The translations under genes were made by a program, and so were the position numbers. This document shows positions 34,950-44,425 of a DNA stretch of 64,000 bases, piece by piece. The notes under the pieces were generated by a model that saw nothing but the letters and a program-made list of their open reading frames with translations, did no database searches and was not told where the DNA came from. Where the stretch lies: contig CAJFCV020000006.1 of NCBI GenBank assembly GCA_904066235.2, positions 5,332,001 through 5,396,000 on the forward strand, in the 5' to 3' direction. Each line of letters begins with the position of its first letter. Positions within the stretch are counted from its first letter, which is position 1. Source of the DNA: Bursaphelenchus xylophilus (lineage: Eukaryota > Nematoda > Chromadorea > Rhabditida > Aphelenchoididae).

Positions 34950-36267
34950 ATGAATTCCTCTCAATTATGCAGTGCCTTGGATAGAATGAAGCTGACAGAT
35001 AAAACAAAGACAGGTATAAAATTCCATGACTGGTTTATGTGTTTCTTACAGCTCCGGAACCGGGACTAACTGAGGGTATGCACCGACTGGTCGCTCGGAT
35101 CTCGGACATAAAAGCAATGGAACACCAACTAAAACAGATGAAATTTGACTTGGATGAGATGCCAATATGCAAGTTGTCATACTGTGATTAACCTCGCAAC
35201 TGCTTCAGCTGATATTCGGAAGAAATTCGTTACGAAATCTTATCAGCTACTTCGCAAAATAGAAGACCTTATTTTGGAAAATTCTTCAAAGGATGCCTTG
35301 ATAACTGCTCATAAAGAGTATTACAATTTTGTTCCTCACATCGGGTAGGTTAAGAAGACAGTCTACAATGAATCCCAAGTCCTTTACGCATGCTTGAAAA
35401 CCGCCAAGGTATAATGCAAGAGGCAAATTTGGTAAAAGCCTTATACGTAGGAATGCTAATGTACGACGATTACATTAAAAACAGTCTTTCGTCGTCATTA
35501 CGGGCGTACCAGCTTATGCAGTGCGAAATCAGAGAAGTTCCCATTAGCAGTCATCCATGGATCTTAAAGTCACTTGAGCAGACTCATGGACCAACTCATG
35601 ACTTCACATTGAAGTTCAAAACTCTTTACAGCATCGAAAAGGACGAAAACTTCATTCCGGAGTTAAAGAACAAGTAAGAAGTGACCCAACTCCGTGTAAA
35701 CTTCATTTTCAGTAGAATGTTATGGCACGGCAGTAAAACATGCAGCTATAATGCTATCCTGAAATGCTCGCTAAAGAAGCCTCCAAAGCAAGCACCAGTT
35801 GTAAGTTACAAAAAATATATGATTTATTGCATATCCGTTTATCAATCGTGTTTAGAGCGGGCATTTGTTTGGAAAAGGGATTTATTTTGCGGATTGCTCG
35901 ACCAAAGCCGCGCAGTACTGTTGTTGCAAGCGTGGGGAGACCGGCTATCTTATGATTTGTCAGGTGGCACTGGGAAAGGCTCATAGAATGGCCGAAGGAG
36001 ACTATGACGCCACCAATCTCCCGCCAGGTTGCCACAGTGTTAAAGGTCTGGGCCGGAGAAGGGCGACCGTATGGAAGGCAGTGTATGTTTGAAACAGAAA
36101 AGGCCAATACTTGTCGGTTTAGGAAGAGAAACAAACGCCGAGTTTTGGTGCCATTCAATAACAAGCCCAAGGTTATTGCTGATGGTGATTTGGAGTATCA
36201 TGAGTATGTCGTCTATGACAGACGACAAGTTAAGATGCGTTTTCTCGTTGAAGTGGAGTTTTGTTGA
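34950..36267 (+). CDS. PARP-like protein with regulatory and catalytic domains only; possible frame break
   Basis: Exons 34950-35013, 35052-35168, 35209-35344, 35380-35673, 35713-35800 and 35856 onward. The protein starts inside the PARP helical regulatory domain (ISDIKAMEHQLKQMKFD) and has no WGR domain or zinc finger. The catalytic domain keeps the His (MLWHGSK) and the Tyr ([17 protein letters not shown]). The third catalytic residue, Glu in YHEYVVYDRRQVKMRF, is in a different frame from the preceding part. Either a 52-base intron (36046-36097) is removed, giving 352 residues but losing part of the conserved KGLG segment, or there is a one-base break near 36050-36090 and translation stops at about 36091. 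Intron 2 uses a GC donor (ATAT|GCAAGT). It is a shorter relative of the complete PARP gene at 40691, 5 kb downstream on the same strand. Confidence 0.72.
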
Positions 36268-36582
36268 ATTACATACATCTTTTTTTGATGGAATCTTTTA
36301 GTCTTTCATTATTGTTGATCTCATTTTTTGTATTAAACCGTGCTGTAACAACGTCGTTTTAGTTGTAATTGTAATATTTCAGTTGACTGCAGAACGCAAT
36401 TTGAATGACCCATTTTGCAAGCACACTATTTATTAGGTTGTCCATGAAGTAAAGACGTTTTCGAGGGGGGCAACAAATTCGGAAGTCAATAAAAAAGGTA
36501 GACAACAATACAATTTCGCAATATTGCATAGGTATTCATTGTACATATTATCACCTTTCTATTCATCAATTATACCGTAAAC

Positions 36583-36595
36583 GAATTATTTTGAT
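36583..36595 (+). promoter_or_regulatory. Shared upstream element, gene 1 of the Pro-rich cluster
   Basis: GAATTATTTTGAT lies 69 bases upstream of the ATG at 36652. The same word occurs at a similar distance before three neighbouring paralogues. Confidence 0.55.
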
Positions 36596-36651
36596 GACTT
36601 TAGACGTTCAAATAAGAGTTGAGTTGTCTTGATCGGGACGTTTCATGTAGA

Positions 36652-37128
36652 ATGAACGCGTTTTTGGTCATTTTCTGGACTCTCTTCGTTGCTGTGAACT
36701 CACAACTGGACGATGACTTATCAATGGACGCTCTGAGTAAGTCAAAATCACACTATGTACGCAAATTGTTGTTTCAATTTTTGTATAAGTCAATATTTCA
36801 TTATTCTTTTGGCAACTTAATATTTTTAGTTCTCCAAGGAAATGAATATCCCAGCACCATACGCCCAACAATACCTGCAATTTACACCTATAATCCCGAC
36901 CCTAATCATCGCACTCCTCCCCCAATTATTGAGATTCCATTTTACCCAGTAAACCGACGTCCTCACCGCTACCATCCCTACCGGCCTCAGCGTTATAACC
37001 CGGCTCTCCTTGGCCCTGTTGCCCCTGCTCCGATTCCTCGTCCTCCTTCTCCGCCTTTGCTTCTACCTCCGCCGCCACGTGAACATCAATGGAATGGACC
37101 TTATAGAGGACGGAGAAGAAGTATCTAG
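36652..37128 (+). CDS. Small secreted Pro-rich protein, cluster gene 1
   Basis: Two exons (36652-36736, 36830-37128), 127 residues. Exon 1 codes for a signal peptide (MNAFLVIFWTLFVAVNS) and the acidic sequence QLDDDLSMDAL. Exon 2 codes for LQGNEYP and then a Pro/Arg/Tyr-rich tail ending RGRRRSI. The intron falls after the first codon base exactly where it does in the next three genes. No cysteines. The layout, a signal peptide, a short acidic pro-like segment and a Pro-rich mature part, suggests a secreted structural or defence peptide; no function can be assigned. Confidence 0.75.
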   Translation: MNAFLVIFWTLFVAVNSQLDDDLSMDALSKSKSHYVRKLLFQFLYKSIFHYSFGNLIFLVLQGNEYPSTIRPTIPAIYTYNPDPNHRTPPPIIEIPFYPVNRRPHRYHPYRPQRYNPALLGPVAPAPIPRPPSPPLLLPPPPREHQWNGPYRGRRRSI

Positions 37129-37224
37129 AATAAATGTGATTTCAAATCGGAAAATTATTAGAAATGAAACACATCACAAAAATTTTAAAGTATAGAAGAT
37201 CTATGTGTATTGACCTATTAAGGT

Positions 37225-37239
37225 CAATTATTTTGATTA
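37225..37239 (+). promoter_or_regulatory. Shared upstream element, gene 2 of the Pro-rich cluster
   Basis: CAATTATTTTGATTA, 76 bases upstream of the ATG at 37301, followed by a TATA-like AATATAAATTT about 25 bases further on. Confidence 0.6.
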
Positions 37240-37300
37240 CGTTATTCACAGTCAATATAAATTTTGAATTATCTGCATCTCTCCAGACATTTTTTAAAGA

Positions 37301-37641
37301 ATGAGGGCGTTTTTGTCTATTCTTTGGGTTCTTGCCGTTTCTATGTCTTTCGTGTTATCACAGTCCGACACTGAATTTTTGATGGACGATCTAGGCAAGT
37401 AAACTATCAGCACTTTGATATACAAAAGGCTCGCCTAGCCAAGAGAGATTTAATTTCAGTACTCCAAGGACGGACTTATCCAGATTTGCATTTCACACCG
37501 CCTCCTGGAGTTGTATGGCGTCCTGGCTATCCCCCTCCAAGACCCATTTATGAATTCCCAGAGCATGTACCGACCCGACGACCACGCCCATTTAATCCAC
37601 TGCCACCAATCCCAGAAGAGGGTCCTGTGCAGTTTGTTTAA
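37301..37641 (+). CDS. Small secreted Pro-rich protein, cluster gene 2
   Basis: Two exons (37301-37394, 37460-37641), 91 residues. The signal peptide (MRAFLSILWVLAVSMSFVLS) is followed by an acidic segment QSDTEFLMDDL, then LQGRTYPD and a Pro-rich tail. The tail contains PRPIYEFPEHVP, which is nearly repeated in gene 4 of the cluster (PLPIYEFPEHLP). The intron has a GC donor (CTAG|GCAAGT). Reading through the donor would meet a stop at once, so splicing is required for the long product. Confidence 0.72.
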
Positions 37642-38097
37642 ATAAGAGATCAATACATTTATTAACTAAAGGACAGTATGCGTCTGAAATAAATAATCAT
37701 TTTTACTGCAATACCACGAAGTAACCAAAAAAAAACTAGCTGAAAACGTTGTGTATTCGCTCTACAGTGTAAGGAACATCTTGATGGTCCAACCAGCCAA
37801 CCATGAGCTAAATTTTGAAGAATTGGCAAATTGCTGAGATAGGGATTGACAAAAAATTGTTTTCTCTAATATCCGTTATCCATCGTGTTGAAGGCCTCGG
37901 ATCTTGTTGTTACCTCAGTACACACAAATTCTGGAACCCACAATTCTCCCCTAGCGTTTGGAGAAGGCTCCAAAATTTTGGTTAACTATGCGATCGTAAT
38001 TCCTAAATTAAAATCGAATTATTTGATTATTGAATGCGCTATTTCCTGTCCATATAAAACTTTTATTTGTTGTTCCACACTGAGCATTTTGGACAAA
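37642..38097. other. Intergenic region within the Pro-rich cluster
   Basis: Holds the 3' flank of gene 2 and the promoter of gene 3. Besides the shared element at 38016 and a TATA-like CATATAAAA near 38050, nothing is recognised. Confidence 0.45.
38016..38029 (+). promoter_or_regulatory. Shared upstream element, gene 3 of the Pro-rich cluster
   Basis: GAATTATTTGATTA, 82 bases upstream of the ATG at 38098, one T shorter than the other copies. Confidence 0.5.
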
Positions 38098-38580
38098 ATG
38101 AACACGTTTTTGTCCATTCTTCTGCTTTTTTTCATCGCTGTGCCCTTAGGGGCGCCACGATACTATGGTGGCTTGTCTATGGATGATCTGAGTAAGTGAA
38201 TGACAGAGTTTCAATGTCTCAACAAATTGCTGACAAAGAAATTCAAGTGAACTCTCGTCCTAAATATTATCGAACATGGTTGTTTATTTTCAGTCCTCTC
38301 TGACATATCACCTACACGAGCGCCTAGCCCAACCAGAGCTACACGACCGCCTTCTCCAATAAATATATTCACTCCGCCTCCCTATGATCGCCTTCCTCCG
38401 GCCTATCCTCCCGGTCCTCCTCCACCGTATTCACGCTATCCCCCGTCTGGTCCGCCTCCTCCGTATGATAATGGTCCGGTTCCTCCACCGCACGACCCTC
38501 CGCCGTATTCACCCTCTCGCTATCCCTCTCCTCCACGTAATCGACCAAACTATCCTCCTGGTGGATATTGGGGGAAATGA
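38098..38580 (+). CDS. Small secreted Pro/Tyr-rich protein, cluster gene 3
   Basis: Two exons (38098-38191, 38294-38580), 126 residues. Signal peptide MNTFLSILLLFFIAVPLGA, then GGLSMDDL at the exon end as in the sister genes, then a long Pro-rich tail. The tail repeats PPPYD/PPPPYS units (for example PPGPPPPYSRYPP, PHDPPPYSPSRYPSPP). Pro plus Tyr in this spacing is typical of extracellular structural proteins. The exon 1 length (94 bases) is the same as in genes 2 and 4. Confidence 0.75.
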
Positions 38581-38798
38581 AATTTTAAGGAGAGAAGAAA
38601 TTAAAATGCAAACAAGCAGTCTTCTTGCAATTCGCTGCAATAAACAAAGATTTTTTACTGCGTATGAATATACTTCATATCATATCATCTGAACCCGTAG
38701 AATGCTGATTAAAAACCTGATTGCGAACTGTAATGTCGCCGAAATAAAGCAATCGTGCAAAGCTGTAAACATTCATACTTTAGAACTGCCTTTTATCG

Positions 38799-38931
38799 GA
38801 CAGGGCCCATTATTTTGTCGTGAAAATAATGAGCCCTGTCCGTGCGACAACCGCGTCACCGTAATGAGAAATGCACAATGTCCCAGAGATACCGTCAACT
38901 GTGTCGTGCGCGACAGAGGGCTCATTATTTT
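38799..38931. repeat. Hairpin with 18-base arms plus a third copy
   Basis: Left arm 38799-38816 and right arm 38823-38840 pair over 18 bases with one mismatch (GACAGGGCTCATTATTTT in reverse complement) around a 6-base loop. A third copy, in the left-arm orientation and with a two-base insertion, lies at 38912-38931. The arrangement resembles a small fold-back repeat. It lies between genes 3 and 4 of the Pro-rich cluster. Confidence 0.65.
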
Positions 38932-39039
38932 TTCTGACACTAATCGTTGATCAGAGACTAAAATTGTGTCGCAATCAGAATCTCTCAATTTAGATGACTT
39001 AGAAGCCCCAAAGTTCAGATGGACTATCACATTTAAAAC

Positions 39040-39054
39040 GAATTATTTTGATTA
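39040..39054 (+). promoter_or_regulatory. Shared upstream element, gene 4 of the Pro-rich cluster
   Basis: GAATTATTTTGATTA, 77 bases upstream of the ATG at 39117; the best match to the consensus. Confidence 0.6.
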
Positions 39055-39116
39055 ATAAATGCGATATTTGCTCAATATAATAGTTAAATCATACCAATCC
39101 AGACATTTTTGACAAG

Positions 39117-39630
39117 ATGAGAGGCTTTCTGTATACCCTTGTGGCCTTTTTTGTGGTTATAGTCTCAGCTGTCCCACAATCCGATGATGATTTATCTATG
39201 GAGGATCTAGGTAAGTAAAAAACACACTCTTAAAAAGGTTCATCAGTTTCACCAGTTTCTCTTACCCCATTCCTTTTTAGAGCTCCGAGGCAACAAATAC
39301 ACAACCACCTACTATCCCGTCCCCGATCATATTCGATGGCACCCTAACCGTCCCTCTCCGTTACCTATTTATGAATTCCCCGAGCATCTCCCATTCCAGG
39401 CTCCCGGTCGAGGTTTTGTTCCTCCCATGAATCCACCGCAAGCAGTGATTCCTCCCCGTCGAAGCCCTCCTCCGCCCTTGCAAGGGCCCTTGAATCCCCA
39501 GCTTCTTCCTCCGCCGTTCATTCCTCCTCCTAATAGTCCTCCCCCACGCCGTGACGGTTCTCCTCCGCCCAATCCACAACCACCTCGTCCTGTTTCCCCC
39601 AATCGTAACCGATTCTGGTTTCCGCCCTAG
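39117..39630 (+). CDS. Small secreted Pro-rich protein, cluster gene 4
   Basis: Two exons (39117-39210, 39281-39630), 147 residues. Signal peptide MRGFLYTLVAFFVVIVSA, acidic segment QSDDDLSMEDL, then ELRGNKY and a Pro-rich tail. The tail includes PLPIYEFPEHLP, shared with gene 2, and repeated PPP clusters (RRSPPPPLQGP, PPPFIPPPNSPPP). No cysteines. The overlapping Gly-rich frame on the other strand is a shadow of the Pro codons. Confidence 0.75.
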
Positions 39631-39969
39631 GAACAAAGGAATGGTCAAGCCCACACTTGAGGCATGAATTTATAATGCAAGCAATAAATATTTTAGAGCT
39701 CTTTGGGCAATTTATTTCTTAAATTACGATTACATGACAAAAAAAAATTTACAAATATCAGAAAGTTAAATATGTTGTCGAGATAATTGCCGGAATTTTA
39801 CAGCACGATCTAAAATTGATCAAAAAATCTTACGATCTCGTCAAAAAATTATTTTCCAATACAGTCCAATTTGCATAACTGCCAAACTCGATTACGAACA
39901 ATCAATATCAATTAAAGACATTACCCTATATAAGATGGGTTATACATAATATAGAATGCAAACAGAAAT
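39631..39969. other. Intergenic region within the Pro-rich cluster
   Basis: 3' flank of gene 4 (AATAAA near 39684) and promoter of gene 5. The shared GAATTATTTTGAT word is not found before gene 5; a TATA-like CTATATAAG lies near 39930. Nothing else seen. Confidence 0.45.
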
Positions 39970-40421
39970 ATGAGAGTGATATTGGTCATCTTCTTTGCCA
40001 TTTTTGTGGCAAACGCCTCACTTTTTAAATTAAATTACCCTAATTCCATCCCGTATCAACCTTCAATCTATGATTTGAGTAAGTCATTTTTGTATTTTAC
40101 TGTGCGCTCTGTATGATTCTGTCCCCCAAAAAGGACTCTTCAGACCTACAACAAGCCTACCCTTGGCAAACAAACCCCAACCCAGGCAATGGAAATAACA
40201 ATGGAGGATCCAGAACACCTCCTCGATCAAGGCCACCGAGTCCCGTACGTGGTAATAATGGAGCTGTGGACGCGAATGATCTAAATAATCGACTGCAAGA
40301 TCTGGCCCGAGGTGGCTGGAATCAAAGATCAAGTCGAGGAGGAGGCTGGGGAAGTGGCGGAGGATTCGGAGGCGGTGGAAGAGGTTGGGGAGGTGGCGGA
40401 TATGCTGGAGGTATTGGATAA
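39970..40421 (+). CDS. Small secreted Gly/Asn-rich protein, cluster gene 5
   Basis: Two exons (39970-40078, 40144-40421), 128 residues. Signal peptide MRVILVIFFAIFVANAS, a short Pro/Tyr region ending IYDL at the exon boundary, then exon 2 starting LQQAYPW. The tail moves from Asn/Pro-rich to Gly-rich (GGGWGSGGGFGGGGRGWGG). The intron position and phase match genes 1-4, so it is a diverged member with a Gly tail in place of Pro. It could be a structural or antimicrobial-type Gly-rich peptide; both are known types among nematode secreted proteins, but nothing here decides it. Confidence 0.7.
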
Positions 40422-40690
40422 GTTGCTCGGTGGATCAAACAATAATTTTCCCCAAGATTCTTCCAAAATTGAAGACTAATATAATAAATGTACATCACTA
40501 TTGTTTGTATTCCATACTCGAAAATTTTTTACAAAATCATATAAAGCACGCTGACATACTCATCGTTTCGGCATCCTGGAATCATAGCTTGGTCGCAATA
40601 TTCTTTTGGCGCGAAAACAAAATTCAAACCCAAAAAAAATATTTTTTTCGCAATTTTCTCGATCGAGAAATCGGCGAAAAGCAGATAAAA

Positions 40691-42617
40691 ATGGTCAATC
40701 TTCGAAGTCAAGCCAAAAAGAAAGTAGCAGAAGCGAATAAGGAGAATGAAGATGTTGTTGCCAAGAAAGCTAAGCTAGAGAAATTCGTCTCCGAGAAGGT
40801 CAAAACCAAAGGTGAATCGAAGAGTTTTCAGGTTTTTATTCCATTTTTAGTCCCTAAAGTTATCAAACCCGATCCAGAATGCCCTGTCCTTGGATTCAAA
40901 GTGTATCAAAAGAATGGCCGGATCTACGATGCCCTTCTGAATCAGGTAATTTATATTGTACTTAAGAGTTTCTTCTTTAGACGAACATTTCGATGAACAA
41001 CAACAAGTTCTACTTGCTTCAAGTTTTGGAGAGTGAGAAGGGGCCAAAAACCTACAAGCTTTGGTACAGATGGGGTAGAGTTGGGTACAAGGTCGGTCTT
41101 CAACTTGCTTATGTTATTTAGGTACCTACTCAAGATAATTCGAATATATTCAGGGACAAACAAATCTCCGTGAAATGAGTTTGCAAGGGGCGAAGAAAGA
41201 GTTTGAAGAGAAGTTTCATGCCAAAACCAACAATGTTTTTGGCGAGAAATTTCAAAAATTTCAAGGGAAGTACGATCTGATCCCAGTAGATTACTCTCGA
41301 CAAGACGAGGAGGAGCGAAGAGATGATCTCGAGGACGAAAGCGTCCCTTGCACGTTGGATCCAAGAGTGAAGAATGTAATTGATCTGATTTCGGATCTAA
41401 AAGCAATGGAGAAACATCTGAAACGGCTTCATTTTGATACCAATAGGACTCCTTTGGGTAGGTCAATATTTTTTATTGTCTAATCTTGGATTTAGGTTGC
41501 ATTTTAAAGGATCAAATAAAAGTTGGATACAAAATCTTGAGTAAAATCGAGAAACGGATAATAGGTAAATCTTTTGGAGGAGAATTCCACGCGTTGGTCA
41601 GCGATTATTACACTAAGATTCCTCATTACTTTGGGTAAGTGGCTTTTTTTAGTTTATTGGTCTTTAGAATGCGTCCGCCTTCATCCTTGCAATCACTTGA
41701 GGACATTAAAGATGAGTTATCCCTTTTGGAGGCTTTGGTTCAAGCTGAAGCGATTGTGGATCATACCAAGAAGGAGATCAAAAAGATCAATCCATCTGAT
41801 AGAAATTATCAGAGGTTGAACTGCAAACTGGAACCAATTAGTAATAAACACAAGACCTTCAAGATGATTGAGAAGTACCTGAAGAATACTCATGGCCCAA
41901 CTCACAAAGATTACAAAATGAAGGTAAAAAATGTATTTGAGTTGGAGAAGGAAGGCACATTCAATACAGGGATTGATAATCAGTAAGTCTTAGTCACCTT
42001 GATTTGATTTTAGGTTATCTTACTCATTTGATTAAAATTTTAGCCAACTTTTATGGCATGGGTCCCGATTGCTGAATTGGTTTGGAATATTGCTAAAGGG
42101 CTTGCAGATTGCCCCTCCGGAAGCTCCCATTGTAAGATTTTCATCATTTTTTGTGATTTAACGTAGTTGTCGTCAATATGATAATTTGAAGAATTTTTGT
42201 CATTGCTGTGCATGTTTCTTTCAGACGGGCCATATGTTTGGAAAAGGAATCTACTTTGCGGATTGTGCCTCTAAATCCGCCAATTACTGCGATGCCAAAC
42301 ATGGAGATATTGGTTTCCTTTTGTTATCTCAAGTTGCACTGGGAGCTCCTCAAGAATTGACCAAGGCCAAATACGAAGCCTCGAACTTGCCTGAGGGAGT
42401 CCATAGCACAAAAGGAATTGGACAGATGGAACCGGATCAGAAGAAGAGCGAGTATATTACACTTGATGGGACCAAGGTGAAAATTCCTCTTGGAAAGATT
42501 GTCGAAAAGGAAAAAACCGATGAGTTTGAACTTCTTTACAACGAATATGTGGTATACTCGAGAGAGCAGGTCAAATTAAGGTATCTTGTGGAGATTGAAT
42601 TCGAAGTTAATCAGTAA
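40691..42617 (+). CDS. parp-2: Poly(ADP-ribose) polymerase of the PARP2 type
   Basis: Eight exons (40691-40811, 40851-40945, 40981-41091, 41154-41457, 41496-41634, 41668-41982, 42044-42131, 42225-42617) give 521 residues. A basic N-terminus ([15 protein letters not shown]) is followed by a WGR domain ([23 protein letters not shown]). Then come the helical regulatory domain ([17 protein letters not shown]) and the catalytic domain. The H-Y-E triad is present: [24 protein letters not shown] and [16 protein letters not shown]. The KGIG segment after the donor loop is intact. There are no zinc fingers, which places it with PARP2-type enzymes that add ADP-ribose at DNA breaks. It is the complete counterpart of the shorter gene at 34950. 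Confidence 0.88.
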
Positions 42618-42823
42618 TTTATATTGTTGTTGTAAGTAATGTTGGAAAGTGCAATAAACCGTTTGATATTACTGTTTGATTCAATAGTTTTATATCTAGA
42701 AGTTGTTACAGCAATGGGATGATTTTTTGTTTGACATTTTGTTCGGAAAATCAATTTTGGCCTTGAGATTTAAAAAAATATATTTTCTCAATTTTTTTCG
42801 GGTACAAAATCCACAGATTGAAG

Positions 42824-44033
42824 ATGGAGAAGACCAAAAAAGAATACTGGACGATCCTAGTAATTGTTCTGACATATATCCTAGCTGTTTACTGTTGTCT
42901 GGTCGAACTTCTTCTTGATTTGTTCTGTGATTCCAGTGCATCCGAGAAATTTCGTCGATGGAAGGAGAAGACTCATTCTTCAGGTGCTGAAGGAAGTTCC
43001 CAGAAGTATGCTCTAATCACTGGAGCTGATGGAACCATTGGAGTTTATGTACGTCACTTTTTTGTTGTTCTTAATTTTAGACCGTCATTGATGAAATGAT
43101 ATTCGACATTGCTCTTTACAGGTGACGGAGTATCTGGTAAGTTTGGGATATGAGGTTATTGTTCTGGGACTGAGAAAGCCCACAATTCCCTCGTTGAAAG
43201 ACAACAGCCAGCTTTGTTTTATCCAATGTGATCTTCTCCATGACGAATCTCTGAATAAAGCGATCGCAGTACTCCAATCAAAGAATCTTTCCAAAATCGA
43301 CTTGGTCGCTTTTGTCGCCGGAACGATGCTTCATGCTCCACTTGACGTTAGGTTAATTTAAATTTTACTTTGCTTCTTAGACCAAAGATTCAATTGATCC
43401 GCATTATGCGATCAATCTTCTGGCGCATGCAAAGATCATGGAGAAGGCTCGGTCTTTGTTGGAAAAGTCGGAAAGTCCCGGAGCTGTGTTTGTTTCTTCA
43501 TCAACGAGCCGGCTGGGAGACGTTTCGGATATTGTTGTAGATAATGGTATGTTTTACTAGATGGAAAATAATAAACCAAGTTTTTATGATCCAGTCTAAG
43601 TTGGGTATCCTTTCAGACCATGCCTTCCGCGACTACATCAATGGTTACAAGTCTTATGCCGACTCCAAATTGGCTGTGAATCTTTACTGCAAAGCTTTCT
43701 CCCGAGAATTACAAAACGAGAACTCGAAGGTCAAGTTGATTAGTGTTCATCCAGGAGTCGTCCCAGGAGGTCTCTACCGATCTGTGTTTCCGCCAATTAA
43801 AATGTTCATCAACAAATTCTTGCCATTTATTTTGAGGTAATCTTATATTATACATGATAAAACTTCCATCTAGAACTCCGCAAAGGGCTGCCGCCGAAAT
43901 CTTGGAAGCCATATACAACGACAAGTTCAATTCCGGAGATTACGTGGAATACAATCGATCTGCTGGGTTCATGAACTACTCTGACAGTCAATTGGCCAGT
44001 TTGATGAAGAATATTAGAAGAGAAATCGGTTGA
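42824..44033 (+). CDS. Short-chain dehydrogenase/reductase with N-terminal membrane anchor
   Basis: Five exons (42824-43048, 43122-43346, 43381-43546, 43617-43836, 43874-44033) give 331 residues. The N-terminus has a hydrophobic helix (TILVIVLTYILAVYCCLVELLL). The Rossmann fold follows, with ALITGADGTIG for the dinucleotide, VAGTM in place of NNAG, the catalytic Ser in SSSTSR and the YxxxK pair (YADSK). The PG motif after it (VHPGVVPGG) is also present. Substrate cannot be told; the anchor suggests a lipid or steroid substrate on the ER membrane. ATG at 42824 was chosen because it begins directly before the anchor. Confidence 0.82.
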
Positions 44034-44425
44034 AAACATTGTTTCATGTATATTATATTCAATTTGTATGTTATTTATTCTTGTATTTTCCATATTTTTA
44101 TTCGGGTTTCAATTAAAAACGAGCATTTTTCCTGGTGTAATATTCGAAGCGTAATTACCAACTTTGTAAACTTTATTGTAATTTGGTTAGAATAATTTAT
44201 TCTGAACAAACATTACAGTAATCACGAGCTATAAAAAGAAGAGGCTACAAGAATTATCCGTATTAATCTATAACAACATATTTTGACGGCGTCTCGGCTG
44301 TTCGATCCAATTTCTAGACCTTCAAAAAATATACCGGTAGAACGGGGACGTGACTAAAGGCTGGTTGGGTGTTATTCTGGGTAATCTACATATCTGATCA
44401 CGCCCATGAAGTAAAATGATTGGAT

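Larger units (their letters stand above)
38581..39116. other. Intergenic region with hairpin repeat
   Basis: Contains an 82-codon plus-strand frame (38702-38950) that is explained by the inverted repeat at 38799-38931 and shows no signal peptide or domain. The promoter of gene 4 occupies the right end (shared element at 39040, TATA-like AATATAATAG near 39075). Confidence 0.45.
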
